From Vibrio coralliilyticus (GTDB taxonomy: Bacteria > Pseudomonadota > Gammaproteobacteria > Enterobacterales > Vibrionaceae), in NCBI RefSeq assembly GCF_024449095.1, contig NZ_CP024629.1, positions 1-64,000 of the forward strand: 64,000 nt of DNA, written 5' to 3'. Positions within the stretch are counted from its first letter, which is position 1. Every line of letters begins with the position of its first letter. Below, piece by piece: positions 52,201 to 60,733 of this stretch. The notes below the pieces were generated by a model, which was given only the letters and a program-made list of their open reading frames with translations, was not told where the DNA came from and ran no database searches. The position numbers and the translations under genes were made by a program.

Positions 52201-52230
52201 TTGCGCTAAGTTTATATGGTCAGTTAACAA
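52201..52230 (+). promoter_or_regulatory. GGTCAGTTAA-type promoter element, copy 5
   Basis: TTGCGCTAAGTT then TATATGGTCAGTTAACAA, 20 bases before the exoprotease ATG. It shares GCGC with the minus-strand copy at 30438. The rest of 51939-52200 is A+T-rich and otherwise featureless apart from the H-NS-like gene promoter. Confidence 0.7.
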
Positions 52231-52250
52231 GTTAAATACGGAGTCTATTC

Positions 52251-53447
52251 ATGAAGCGTCTTTTATTGGCTACTGCATTGACAGCAAGCTTTGCAGCCAG
52301 CGCAACCAATCTAGAAATCTCTCTTTTTTACTCAGAGGGGTATACCTCTGATTCAAGCATTTTAGTTTCTAGCGAAATTATTGGCTTTTATCGCAGCATC
52401 GATGCGGCGAACACCCTTTTTTCTGATTCAAGTGCAAACCTGGTATTAGTGCCAGCAAAAATAGAAGCCTTGGATGAAGCAACCTTTGCGGCAAACTACA
52501 ATGTTTTTGGGTTACTTAACGATATGTCTTCTGGCTCTCTGGAGGCGTCAACGGATAATGCCGGTCACCTTCAGCTAGGAATAGCGCGTGATACATTCAA
52601 TGGCAACTCTGGTTACGGAGAAGCTATTAATGAGTTTCGATTCGTCGGCCTACGCGGTGGCGGCACCGACTACAAGAAGGTGGCGGTAACAGGTAATATT
52701 CTGAACCGTTATGAAGCATCAGGTTACAAACACTTTATGGCTCACGAAGTGTTACACGCAGCTGTAGGTGCAAGTCATACCGCTTCGGATGCGGCTTTGT
52801 TTGAGTATAACAGTTCAGGCAATAGCTTTGGGTATGGTCAAACCTGTGATGATGGCTCTGCATCATTAATGGATTCGAATTTTGTAAATAATGCCAGCAC
52901 TGTGACTCAGAAAATCAGTGGTGCATCTGGGTGTGCATCTGGGGGTGGCAACGTAGTTAGTCACATCAACACCTTCGCCCCAGAGGTTCCAGCGCATGCT
53001 TCATATTTGAACATGAACACGATGACAATGTCTGTGTCTGAAAATACGTCTACAAGCGAGTATGAGTTCACTGTGACACGGACCAAAGATACCACCAGCG
53101 CGATCAATGCGTATCTTCATATCAGTGGCACTAACGCAACTGTTGGTAATGAGCTACAACCAGTTACAGTTGCTTTTGCAGCAAATGAAACATCTAAGAC
53201 AGTTACCGTTCCTTTCAGCTCTATCCATGCGATGTTTAACGATGCCGACCCTTACGACGATAAGGTTTATGCGGTCGCGATTTCTGAAAAAGAGGTCATG
53301 AATTCATTAGTAGACCTTACTGCCATAAACACGACATGGTCTGGTGATAGCTCTACAGCGTCTACTAGCGGTGGCGGCGGTGGTGGTTCAATCGGGATTC
53401 TTACTCTTTTGGCCATGGGTTTATTGCGTCTAAGGCGTAATCGATAA
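52251..53447 (+). CDS. Secreted metzincin-like metalloprotease with GlyGly-CTERM anchor
   Basis: A 398-residue exported protein. A Sec signal peptide (MKRLLLATALTASFAASA) is followed by a catalytic domain with HEVLHAAVGASH (His165 to His176), one residue longer than the canonical HExxHxxGxxH. A Calx-beta-like domain (about residues 255-345) follows. The C-terminus is Gly-rich, then a hydrophobic helix and LRRNR: a GlyGly-CTERM signal processed by rhombosortase and sent by type II secretion. It is under promoter copy 5. Confidence 0.75.
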   Translation: MKRLLLATALTASFAASATNLEISLFYSEGYTSDSSILVSSEIIGFYRSIDAANTLFSDSSANLVLVPAKIEALDEATFAANYNVFGLLNDMSSGSLEASTDNAGHLQLGIARDTFNGNSGYGEAINEFRFVGLRGGGTDYKKVAVTGNILNRYEASGYKHFMAHEVLHAAVGASHTASDAALFEYNSSGNSFGYGQTCDDGSASLMDSNFVNNASTVTQKISGASGCASGGGNVVSHINTFAPEVPAHASYLNMNTMTMSVSENTSTSEYEFTVTRTKDTTSAINAYLHISGTNATVGNELQPVTVAFAANETSKTVTVPFSSIHAMFNDADPYDDKVYAVAISEKEVMNSLVDLTAINTTWSGDSSTASTSGGGGGGSIGILTLLAMGLLRLRRNR

Positions 53448-53544
53448 ATAGCTACACTTCCTTACTGCACAATAAGAACTACCTCAACTGACACTTTACT
53501 GCCTAGCTCTTCATTTTGAGTTAGGCATTTTTTTTGACATCTAT

Positions 53545-53574
53545 TTGTGTTAAAATAATATGGTCAGTTAATTG
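53545..53574 (+). promoter_or_regulatory. GGTCAGTTAA-type promoter element, copy 6
   Basis: TTGTGTTAAAAT then AATATGGTCAGTTAATTG, followed by the GAGG ribosome site and ATG 53585. TTGACA lies just upstream, at a spacing compatible with a -35 if the -10 is TAATAT rather than TAAAAT. Confidence 0.7.
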
Positions 53575-53584
53575 AGGTGTTACT

Positions 53585-53944
53585 ATGAATGAGATGATTA
53601 CGTATGTTCTTTCACACGAATCGGTGTTGTCTGCATTAATAACAGGTTCTTTTGCAGTTGTAGCAGCTGCGATTCCTTCCGCTATACTTTACCGCTTGTC
53701 TATTCGTTACATGCGAACAAAGCAAACGGAGCATACCTGTTTGTCCGCTCTTGAAGAGTTAGAATTTAAGAATGCAGTGATAGCGACATTGCGCGAGAAG
53801 CCACAACTTACACTTAAGCAAGCTATTGAGGTAGTCAATAAAGAGCACTCGTTGTTTTCAACTCAGCTGTTTACTCCATCAAAGCTACAATCAAAACTGC
53901 GAACATACAGGCGCAAGGTCGAGCGTTCTGCTCCAATGCTTTAG
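53585..53944 (+). CDS. Small single-pass membrane protein
   Basis: A 119-residue protein with one transmembrane helix (about residues 14-36) and a basic, helical cytosolic tail. Directly under promoter copy 6 with GAGG before the ATG, and followed by a terminator, so it is a one-gene transcript. No family is recognised. Confidence 0.6.
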   Translation: MNEMITYVLSHESVLSALITGSFAVVAAAIPSAILYRLSIRYMRTKQTEHTCLSALEELEFKNAVIATLREKPQLTLKQAIEVVNKEHSLFSTQLFTPSKLQSKLRTYRRKVERSAPML

Positions 53945-53960
53945 AGTGCTAAATACAAAC

Positions 53961-53985
53961 AAAGCCAGCTCGATGCTGGCTTTTT
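53961..53985 (+). terminator. Rho-independent terminator
   Basis: AAAGCCAGC and GCTGGCTTT around a five-base loop, then TT. It ends the membrane-protein transcript. Confidence 0.85.
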
Positions 53986-54014
53986 ATCTTTCATGGCATG
54001 GTGATGCAAATTAA

Positions 54015-54653
54015 TTATGCACGATTTCTATCTATTGCCGAGCTCTCGAACGCTACGTGGTGAGGTAGTTTGTTATTGTTTATGTGGTTGTTCTTGACGA
54101 CAAGGTAGTGTTTACCCGTTATCGCCCCTTGCAGTTTGTGGATTAGATCCTCTGATACATAGCGCTGTGCCTCTTGAAGCTTCTGAATGATCGCCTCCGC
54201 TCCCTCTTGACGCATTTGCTCTGGGGTTGTGATACCCACACCTTTTAGTAGTCGCTCAGTCGTTAGCTGCATATTGGGCAGATCTTTGATGCGTACGACA
54301 GGAACCTCAGTTTGTTCGAGTTTATCTTGTTTGGACTCAGTGTAGGCTTGGTGGGCCAACTTATTAAGTAGTATTGTGTCCACCAGCTCTTGAGATGAGA
54401 GACGGTAATACCTTGTTTTAACTTCTAATACTTTTGCAGCGTGGCGTTTCTCTTGAACAAATGGTTTACGCCCAGCTGTTATATGCTCAGATTTACGCGA
54501 TTCGCTACTGCGTATGTAAAAATCCCCTTCTTGGTACATAGCAAATGGTATGTTGTCAGAAAAGAACGTAATGCCACCAAACATTGGTCTGGCTACTAAG
54601 TTAGGCAGATTAATGCTGGCGTGAATCGCTTTTACAGCAGGCTCCAGAATCAT
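54015..54653 (-). CDS. tfoX: TfoX/Sxy-family competence regulator
   Basis: A 212-residue protein with both TfoX domains: N-terminal RPMFGGITFFSDNIPFAMYQ followed by DFYIRSSES, and C-terminal LPNMQLTTERLLKGVGITTPEQM with LQEAQ and LIHKLQGAI. TfoX with CRP activates competence pili, and in Vibrio also type VI secretion genes. GAGGAAA precedes ATG. Plasmid copies are unusual; it may alter host DNA uptake, in contrast to the nuclease at 11890. The last 30 residues are polar and variable. Confidence 0.85.
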   Translation of the reverse strand: MILEPAVKAIHASINLPNLVARPMFGGITFFSDNIPFAMYQEGDFYIRSSESRKSEHITAGRKPFVQEKRHAAKVLEVKTRYYRLSSQELVDTILLNKLAHQAYTESKQDKLEQTEVPVVRIKDLPNMQLTTERLLKGVGITTPEQMRQEGAEAIIQKLQEAQRYVSEDLIHKLQGAITGKHYLVVKNNHINNNKLPHHVAFESSAIDRNRA

Positions 54654-54886
54654 ATTTTCCTCTTTGAATCAGAATGTCTCTTGTGACATTTGCAGAATCA
54701 TTTTGATGATTTTGTGTTGAATACTAATTTTGCTATTATATATCACATGATCTTTTTCTGTTCTATAAAGATCTTTATGTGGCCAATGTGTTGTATTCAA
54801 TTCGGATACATGTACGAAGGTCGACCATGGCCTTTAGCCATAGGTCATAGATTGTGAACCCTATGTATCATACGAAAGGACACCGA

Positions 54887-56227
54887 ATGAACGGAATTTT
54901 GGATGACCCCATTTGTTTTGTTAAGTCCAAGGAATACAAGAGAGCGCTTTGCAATGTCGTTGAAGCGCAAGATCAGAGTTGCTGGCGTTACAAATGTGCC
55001 GACACAACTGGTCTTCTAATCGCGATAGCAGAAGTCGAACTTGAGCTATTGGTTCTCAAAGGAATTAAAGGCATAGGAGCCGATGACTGTCGTAAATGCC
55101 CCGACGAGAGTAAACATTTGCTCTACGAAATGGGATGTGTCATCGGGTCAAAGCATGTAACACTACCGGAAGACTCAAAATATTTACCTGAAATAGAAGG
55201 GATTAAAGAGAGTGGGAACCATCACTTCATGTTGGGATATAAACATGGGGTGCTATGGCAATCTCAAAAGCCCGAAATTGCACTTAATCCAGGTGAGATA
55301 TTAAAGATAACAAGAGATTTATTGTTGGACTCGAAAGCTGTTTTTTACAGTTCCATTCAACGTTCAAATCGCTCCTATCTCTTTCCTCAAGACTTAACGA
55401 ACGCCACTACAGCTATGCTTCTTTCCAAGATAGAAGAGCACCTGCCTGCGGCATTAAATTCCTGTGATGGCACTCAGTTTAATTCTCAAATCGGTCACGA
55501 TTTCGGGTGTGATGTGATTGAGCAAGTGAGGGATGAGTTGATATGTAGAGGCTATGAGTTTTCCCAAAAAGAGATATCGCAACTGGATTTCATTAAGTGG
55601 CCACTGAATATCGACAGTGCCATCAGCAAAGCAATCAGACAACTTCGATCTAAGCTTCTAAAGGAGTGGGGGCATACTCTCAATGGTCTTGTTTACGGAG
55701 AGCGCGAACCTCAAGACGTCGAAGGCCAGAGATTGTTAGATACTTTTTGTGCGTGTATTACTCAAACCACCAACAACGAAGAGCTCAATCCAGAAGATAT
55801 AGCGATTCGGATTTCTCGGCATAGCAACACGATGCCCCAAGCAACGAAACAGGAATTGCTATCCATCGCCATGGATATTGAACAAGCCTCCGTTGCTAAT
55901 TCCTTTAGGTTCAACATTACCGACTTCAAGCACGGTAGGAATATTCAACGACATGATGAGCGAGAATTCGACAATAAAGTATTCTGGGAAATAAGCTGCG
56001 TACCTACGTCAGCCGTTTCCTTATGGAAAGCACTATTTAAATTGCAACAGCAATGCAAGACGTCAATTAAAGTTAGTCAGCGTTACGCCAAGCAACAGAG
56101 ATTTTCTATCGAAATCAATCAGGTGGGTGAAAACAACTTCACTTACAACTATAGCCATAGTTACCCCTTCAAAAGCGAAAACAAAGTGGGCATTAGCCTC
56201 TATCAAGATCCATACATATTAGTTTGA
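54887..56227 (+). CDS. Hypothetical protein, 446 residues
   Basis: A soluble protein of no family I recognise. It has several Cys in the first 110 residues (including CRKC) and His-rich HHFMLGYKHG. The central part is helical and the last 120 residues look beta-rich. ATG 54887 (GAAAGGA upstream) is preferred to GTG 54854 or ATG 54863. It is followed by a row of small genes and is divergent from tfoX. Confidence 0.55.
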   Translation: MNGILDDPICFVKSKEYKRALCNVVEAQDQSCWRYKCADTTGLLIAIAEVELELLVLKGIKGIGADDCRKCPDESKHLLYEMGCVIGSKHVTLPEDSKYLPEIEGIKESGNHHFMLGYKHGVLWQSQKPEIALNPGEILKITRDLLLDSKAVFYSSIQRSNRSYLFPQDLTNATTAMLLSKIEEHLPAALNSCDGTQFNSQIGHDFGCDVIEQVRDELICRGYEFSQKEISQLDFIKWPLNIDSAISKAIRQLRSKLLKEWGHTLNGLVYGEREPQDVEGQRLLDTFCACITQTTNNEELNPEDIAIRISRHSNTMPQATKQELLSIAMDIEQASVANSFRFNITDFKHGRNIQRHDEREFDNKVFWEISCVPTSAVSLWKALFKLQQQCKTSIKVSQRYAKQQRFSIEINQVGENNFTYNYSHSYPFKSENKVGISLYQDPYILV

Positions 56228-56282
56228 CAGAAACTGGCGAGCAATGGTGCTCGCTCCTTAATAGAACGTGGAGGAATACAAT

Positions 56283-56423
56283 ATGAAATACGTGTTAACA
56301 CGCCACTCGGATAGACAAGAGTTCACCAGTGACACATTGCTTGGTGTTTGGATGAATGCTCGAAAGGCAGAAGGAGTCATGTTTGCTACCAGAATTTGCC
56401 TAACATTGGGTCTCAAAAGCTAG
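56283..56423 (+). CDS. Very small hypothetical protein
   Basis: A 46-residue product starting MKYVLTRHSDRQEFTSDTLL, with a strong GGAGG ribosome site. It lies 55 bases after the previous gene. No family is recognised. Confidence 0.4.
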   Translation: MKYVLTRHSDRQEFTSDTLLGVWMNARKAEGVMFATRICLTLGLKS

Positions 56424-56473
56424 CCTAGCTCTTCGCTCTTGTGATGTTTAGTTAGCTTGAGGCGTGATTCGTT

Positions 56474-56782
56474 ATGCAGGAGATTCCATTTACACCTAGC
56501 AATTATCAAAAGTTGTTCAAGGACGAGCGTTCAACAATACGTTTGGGGGAGCGCTCTTATTACAAAGGGGAGGTTTTATTAACTTGTCGTAGCCTGGAAT
56601 TGTCTTTTATTTCCACCATTCGAGAAGTTGAAATAACAACATTCGGAAAGCTTGACGATATACATGCGGCAATGGAAGGTTTCTCGAACTTGAGTGAGTT
56701 AAAAGAAGAGCTCCGGTTATTGTATCGAACTGAAATTACTTCAGCTGACACAGTAACCATTGCTTATTTTGGTGAGAGTTAA
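56474..56782 (+). CDS. ASCH-like domain protein
   Basis: A 102-residue protein. KDERSTIRLGERSYYKGEVLL, a later ISTIREVEITTFGKL and a TVTIAYF end resemble the ASCH/YqfB beta-barrel fold, which binds RNA or modified nucleosides. No catalytic residues can be assigned. It lies in a row of small genes; the ribosome site is weak. Confidence 0.45.
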   Translation: MQEIPFTPSNYQKLFKDERSTIRLGERSYYKGEVLLTCRSLELSFISTIREVEITTFGKLDDIHAAMEGFSNLSELKEELRLLYRTEITSADTVTIAYFGES

Positions 56783-56821
56783 CTTTAGTTGCAAAACCTG
56801 CATGTTGGATGTAATCACTAC

Positions 56822-57151
56822 ATGGATAAACCTATGGAACAATCAGAAGAAGAATTTTACGAAGAACTGACCAGAGAAATGGATGCAAACGCGAGGCAAG
56901 TTCTAGACAAGAATATTCAGCCGCTCATCGATGGACAAATTGATGGCGCATTGTGGTGCCGGAATATTGCTTTTGAGCATCATATTCCAGAAGGGTTTTC
57001 AGCTTCCTATCTGAAAGAGCGGCTAGGGCTAGAGGTTGAGCTACTTCCTGAACCAGAAATGAAAGTTTTCATTAGCTGTGAGGCATGTTTGGGCTCGCCT
57101 CATGGCCAGTGTTTTGAATGTTTCAGTCTAGATCAACACGAGCCAGAGTAA
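56822..57151 (+). CDS. Small acidic protein with C-terminal Cys cluster
   Basis: A 109-residue acidic protein. The end CEACLGSPHGQCFEC has four Cys and a His, suggesting a zinc site. ATG 56822 is preferred over the upstream TTG 56789. It overlaps no other gene once the next start is placed at 57163. The function is unknown. Confidence 0.45.
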   Translation: MDKPMEQSEEEFYEELTREMDANARQVLDKNIQPLIDGQIDGALWCRNIAFEHHIPEGFSASYLKERLGLEVELLPEPEMKVFISCEACLGSPHGQCFECFSLDQHEPE

Positions 57152-57162
57152 ACGGGGTTTAT

Positions 57163-57597
57163 ATGTTGGTAGAGTGTTTTAAATACGATAGATGGGAGCA
57201 AGTAAACCCGCTTTCGCTTACTCCTGATGATGTTTATGTGCATGATGGCCGCACATTCGTAGTTGAAGATACGCCCTTCATTGATGGCAGTAAACTCATC
57301 ATTCCAGGGCGTTCATATGAAGCTGGTCGCCATGAATTAGCTTTTGGCGACAGGGACATGAATTTTATAAGTATGGCCTCTGATATGGTCGGTTCTTCTG
57401 CTGCCTGTTTTGAAGATGGAACGATTATGATCGGAGAAATTGATAGTGGTATTACTCATGTGTATTCCCCACGCTTGCCTAAGCGAGAACTCAACAACTT
57501 TTGTGAGCGACAAATGAGTAGGTATCAAGAATTCTTCGATAAGCATAGGTTACGTATCGAGGATGGAGAACGAATTGCTATGGAGAGATTTTGGTGA
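57163..57597 (+). CDS. Hypothetical protein
   Basis: A 144-residue soluble protein starting at ATG 57163 after GGGGTTTAT; the upstream ATG at 57118 lies inside the preceding gene. Predicted beta-rich N-terminal part and a charged helical C-terminus. No family is recognised. Confidence 0.5.
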   Translation: MLVECFKYDRWEQVNPLSLTPDDVYVHDGRTFVVEDTPFIDGSKLIIPGRSYEAGRHELAFGDRDMNFISMASDMVGSSAACFEDGTIMIGEIDSGITHVYSPRLPKRELNNFCERQMSRYQEFFDKHRLRIEDGERIAMERFW

Positions 57598-57730
57598 CCT
57601 CACGTTGCGAAGTCTCGAACCACCTAAACACCATTCAATAATGGTTCATTGTTTATTAAATCACGGTGATTAGCTCTGCCATTGTTCGATTTAAGTGATC
57701 TAGGCACCGTATATCAAAAAGGAGATTTTT

Positions 57731-58300
57731 ATGTATCGTACCCTATGCCTGTCGGGTTTATTGGTTCTTTCTGGTTGCGCCAGCATGGAAAAGAATGACA
57801 CCTTCGTACCGAACCCAGAGAAACATATTGTAAGGGGGGATAAGGAAAATGCGGTAGGCGCTTACTACTATTTGGCCAAAGGGATCGACGAGAAAACCGT
57901 TGAGCGCTCTATCACAATTTATTTTAGTGAATTTAACAAGTCTTACCAATATGATTTATGCCCTGAATTTAAGGGCTACAACGCGCTTAAAACGAAGATT
58001 ACGGACAATAGTACTGGTAATGTTGAATACATACATGAGGAGATGCAGGTAGATTGCATGTCCACCCTGACGGTAGCGGAGAAAAAGAACAACCATGTTT
58101 TGGTCACGCTGGATATGAAACGTCTCGATGGATACAGAGTGTCATTTCAAAATGGTGTAGAAGACCATTTTCCTATAGTGACCGAGACAAAAACCTCATT
58201 CATGGGGCATAAGTCGCAGCCAGGCTACACCAAAACGAGTTCTGCCGATCCTAGTTTTAACATTTTTTCGAGTGAAGTTTCATACGTTACTCTGTTTTAA
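57731..58300 (+). CDS. Lipoprotein of unknown function
   Basis: A 189-residue lipoprotein (lipobox VLSGC, Cys16). The mature part is beta-rich with a pair of Cys that may form a disulphide. AAGGAG precedes the ATG. It is followed 12 bases later by a membrane-protein gene, probably in one transcript. Confidence 0.6.
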   Translation: MYRTLCLSGLLVLSGCASMEKNDTFVPNPEKHIVRGDKENAVGAYYYLAKGIDEKTVERSITIYFSEFNKSYQYDLCPEFKGYNALKTKITDNSTGNVEYIHEEMQVDCMSTLTVAEKKNNHVLVTLDMKRLDGYRVSFQNGVEDHFPIVTETKTSFMGHKSQPGYTKTSSADPSFNIFSSEVSYVTLF

Positions 58301-58312
58301 CGTGAGGGCAGC

Positions 58313-58723
58313 ATGAAAGAGCTATCTCTATTATTCTTCGTTTTTTTGTCGGCACTGTCTTTTGGTGTCATTGTTGTAATATTCATGCGAACAACCATGA
58401 TATCTGCCTACGAGGGAATTTTTGGCGCTCTGGTTGTTAAGAGCTGGCAGAAGATTGTATCCGTCATTATCGTTGTGAGTTCACTATCGGGCGGTATTTC
58501 ACTTCATTACTTGGAGCGTTATATCTTTCCGGTTGCCAGTAATGAGGATTCCAAAGAGGTGGTTCATAGCATTGATGCAAAAGTCATCGCTTATGAATCG
58601 CTAAGAGCCTTCCTGTCGGCTGCCAGTTCAGTTATGGCCGTGATGATGACTCTACTAGTGGCTAGCCTCATCATCGTATTAATATTGAAGGTTAAAGAGA
58701 AGCTCCCGAAAAATAGAGAGTAG
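58313..58723 (+). CDS. Membrane protein
   Basis: A 136-residue protein with three transmembrane helices (about residues 4-26, 42-68 and 95-128), the last ending in KVKEKLPKN. It probably forms a pair with the upstream lipoprotein and is followed by a terminator. No family is recognised. Confidence 0.55.
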   Translation: MKELSLLFFVFLSALSFGVIVVIFMRTTMISAYEGIFGALVVKSWQKIVSVIIVVSSLSGGISLHYLERYIFPVASNEDSKEVVHSIDAKVIAYESLRAFLSAASSVMAVMMTLLVASLIIVLILKVKEKLPKNRE

Positions 58724-58742
58724 AACTTATTAGACTGTGATG

Positions 58743-58770
58743 AAAAGGCCGCTATATATAGCGGCCTTTT
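58743..58770. terminator. Perfect palindromic bidirectional terminator
   Basis: AAAAGGCCGCTATA pairs fully with TATAGCGGCCTTTT. It serves both the rightward membrane-protein gene and the convergent leftward gene that ends at 58789. Confidence 0.85.
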
Positions 58771-58788
58771 GATATATGACCAATAAAA

Positions 58789-59691
58789 CTAAATTTCAGT
58801 CAGGGCTTCTTCAGTGATAAGCCGTATTTCGCTTTTGAGATTCGGGGCTGAATTAAGCCTTTCAATACTCTCAAGGTGCACCAGATTAACTTCTTTTCCG
58901 AATGCCTCAAGAACGCCTGCTAACTTGTTTGTGTCATGAATGCACTGAACGGTTCCTAAGTCATCCAATACGTATTGGGCGCTGCGCTCAAATATTTCCA
59001 ATTTTAACGCCGTGATGATGTCATTAGTACTCGGTTTGGAAATTTGCAGTACGGATATTTCAGGTAGAAGGCTTTCTAAATAGTTTCGAATGCCTCTCTC
59101 GATTGCTCGTGAGTTTTTGTAACGAGCGGAAGTGGCTCGAATGGATTCTATCTTATGGATGATCGTGAGGAGGGTAAGCACACTTTTATTGAAAAACATT
59201 GGCATTAATACCGGTGTCAATAAGCCTCTATTCGTACGGCGATATGACATTACCAGTTTGAAGCGAGATTTGGCTATCTCTTTTTTCTCCTTGCTTTCCT
59301 GCTTGTTTTTATCATCGCCACTCATGAACTGCTGGCGGTGGTAAAGATAGCGAAGTAGCTGTTTTTTCGCCTGAGTGGACCAAAACAGTGTGTTTTCACT
59401 TTGTAAAAAACGAGTGCCTAATGGCATGTCAGTGTACCCGTTTAGCGCTTCTTCATTGTGGAGAGCGATGCTTACGCCATTGTCACTCTTGAACCAATTG
59501 GTGTGCAGCATATAAGGCTTGATGTGACACCAGCGAAATCGGTTAGGTCGCAGCTGGCCACCTGATGAGCCTTTTGAATGAATTTGTTTTTCTTCATCAC
59601 TACTTAACGGGTGCAAGACACCGGTCGCTTCTAGCGACTTTGAGTAAAAATAGATCACGCGGACCTCCAAGTTGTTTTCTGACATTTTCAT
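58789..59691 (-). CDS. Hypothetical protein, 300 residues
   Basis: A soluble basic protein that I do not recognise, with an N-terminal beta-rich region and a charged middle segment (DDKNKQESKEKKE). The rest is helical. The ribosome site is weak. It stands alone in a leftward orientation. A divergent copy of the regulon promoter lies just upstream but reads in the opposite direction. Confidence 0.5.
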   Translation of the reverse strand: MKMSENNLEVRVIYFYSKSLEATGVLHPLSSDEEKQIHSKGSSGGQLRPNRFRWCHIKPYMLHTNWFKSDNGVSIALHNEEALNGYTDMPLGTRFLQSENTLFWSTQAKKQLLRYLYHRQQFMSGDDKNKQESKEKKEIAKSRFKLVMSYRRTNRGLLTPVLMPMFFNKSVLTLLTIIHKIESIRATSARYKNSRAIERGIRNYLESLLPEISVLQISKPSTNDIITALKLEIFERSAQYVLDDLGTVQCIHDTNKLAGVLEAFGKEVNLVHLESIERLNSAPNLKSEIRLITEEALTEI

Positions 59692-59716
59692 AAGCAGTGT
59701 AACTCACGTTAGAGAT

Positions 59717-59746
59717 TTGCGCTATATTAATTTACTCATTTAATTG
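59717..59746 (+). promoter_or_regulatory. Degenerate copy of the regulon promoter
   Basis: TTGCGCTATATT then AATTTACTCATTTAATTG. The extended -10 is intact, but the GGTCAGTT core has changed. It has no gene directly downstream before the next, intact copy at 59915, and the gap 59692-59962 holds no ORF. Confidence 0.4.
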
Positions 59747-59914
59747 TTATTGCTTGTTTGACTATCTTGCGCTCAACAACCACACCAACCGTACTAATGT
59801 CATTAAACAGACACTTAAAGATCCCTTCACTTATTGGTAACACCTATTAAAAATAATCCTATTTAATAGTTTTATCAATAACACTTGCCAAAGGAACCTT
59901 TACAGCTAATTTGT

Positions 59915-59944
59915 TTGTGCTATATTGATATGGTCAGTTAATTT
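59915..59944 (+). promoter_or_regulatory. GGTCAGTTAA-type promoter element, copy 7
   Basis: TTGTGCTATATT then GATATGGTCAGTTAATTT, 18 bases before the ATG at 59963 with AAGGGG in between. It probably drives the four genes up to the first C5-methyltransferase. Confidence 0.7.
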
Positions 59945-59962
59945 TAAGGGGTAGCGATTTCT

Positions 59963-60232
59963 ATGGAAGAGGAAAGTACAGTCGGCGAATGCTCTAACTG
60001 TGGTAAGTCAGCCCACATGGAGCAGAAAATGGCTGGATGGTTAGATTGTGAAGCGTGTCCATTTTGTATGACACTAGTACTGAAAAGTAGCCAGTCAGGA
60101 ATGCCAGTAACATCAAACTCAGTGCTGGTGTGGCAAAACGTCAAAAGATTCTACTCTTGTAACTCCTTTAATGAGCTTCGAGCTGTGTTTAACACCCGAA
60201 GAGGCGATCTCTCAATGGGAGATACTCTATGA
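59963..60232 (+). CDS. Small zinc-ribbon-like protein
   Basis: An 89-residue protein with ECSNCGKS and CEACPFCM Cys pairs near the N-terminus, a likely zinc site. It starts directly under the promoter, and its stop overlaps the next ATG. No further domain is recognised. Confidence 0.55.
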   Translation: MEEESTVGECSNCGKSAHMEQKMAGWLDCEACPFCMTLVLKSSQSGMPVTSNSVLVWQNVKRFYSCNSFNELRAVFNTRRGDLSMGDTL

Positions 60233-60528
60233 AAAATAGTGCTATCGATTTCCCTGAAGCTATAACGTGTTTTATCCGCTCAACATACACAACATATGAG
60301 CTGGCCCGTGTTTTACGCTCGGTAAACATCAATGTTGAGGTGAGTTACTCAACTACACAGCCCACTACATATGTAGAACCGCAAGCGCATACCTTGCCTG
60401 AGTTGGAGATAGTGTCTATGGAACGAGGCAATCTAACGATGTCCCGCCTTAAAGGCTCCCCTAACTCATTGCTAATGGCGCAAGCTGTCGCTTTAAGATG
60501 CGACACGATTCGAGCTGAAATTATTTAG
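60229..60528 (+). CDS. Hypothetical protein
   Basis: A 99-residue soluble protein translationally coupled (ATGA) to the upstream zinc-ribbon gene. No motif is recognised. Confidence 0.5.
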   Translation: MKNSAIDFPEAITCFIRSTYTTYELARVLRSVNINVEVSYSTTQPTTYVEPQAHTLPELEIVSMERGNLTMSRLKGSPNSLLMAQAVALRCDTIRAEII

Positions 60529-60562
60529 TGATACCACCAGCTAAAAACTATTGGAGTTTTAA

Positions 60563-60733
60563 ATGGATATTCAAGAAGTAACAACGTTAGATGCAGGTTA
60601 CTTTCCTGCTTGCCCTTATTGTGAAGAGTTAATACAGCAAGACGCCTTAGTTATTAAGCATAACAGTGAAGGATATATGGCACTTGCCCATAGACAGTGC
60701 GTTGAGGGAGCTGAACATGCTGCAAGTATCTGA
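60563..60733 (+). CDS. Small Cys-containing protein
   Basis: A 56-residue product with CPYCEELI and a later HRQC, so probably zinc-binding. GGAG lies ahead of the ATG. Its 3' end overlaps the methyltransferase start by 17 bases. Confidence 0.45.
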   Translation: MDIQEVTTLDAGYFPACPYCEELIQQDALVIKHNSEGYMALAHRQCVEGAEHAASI

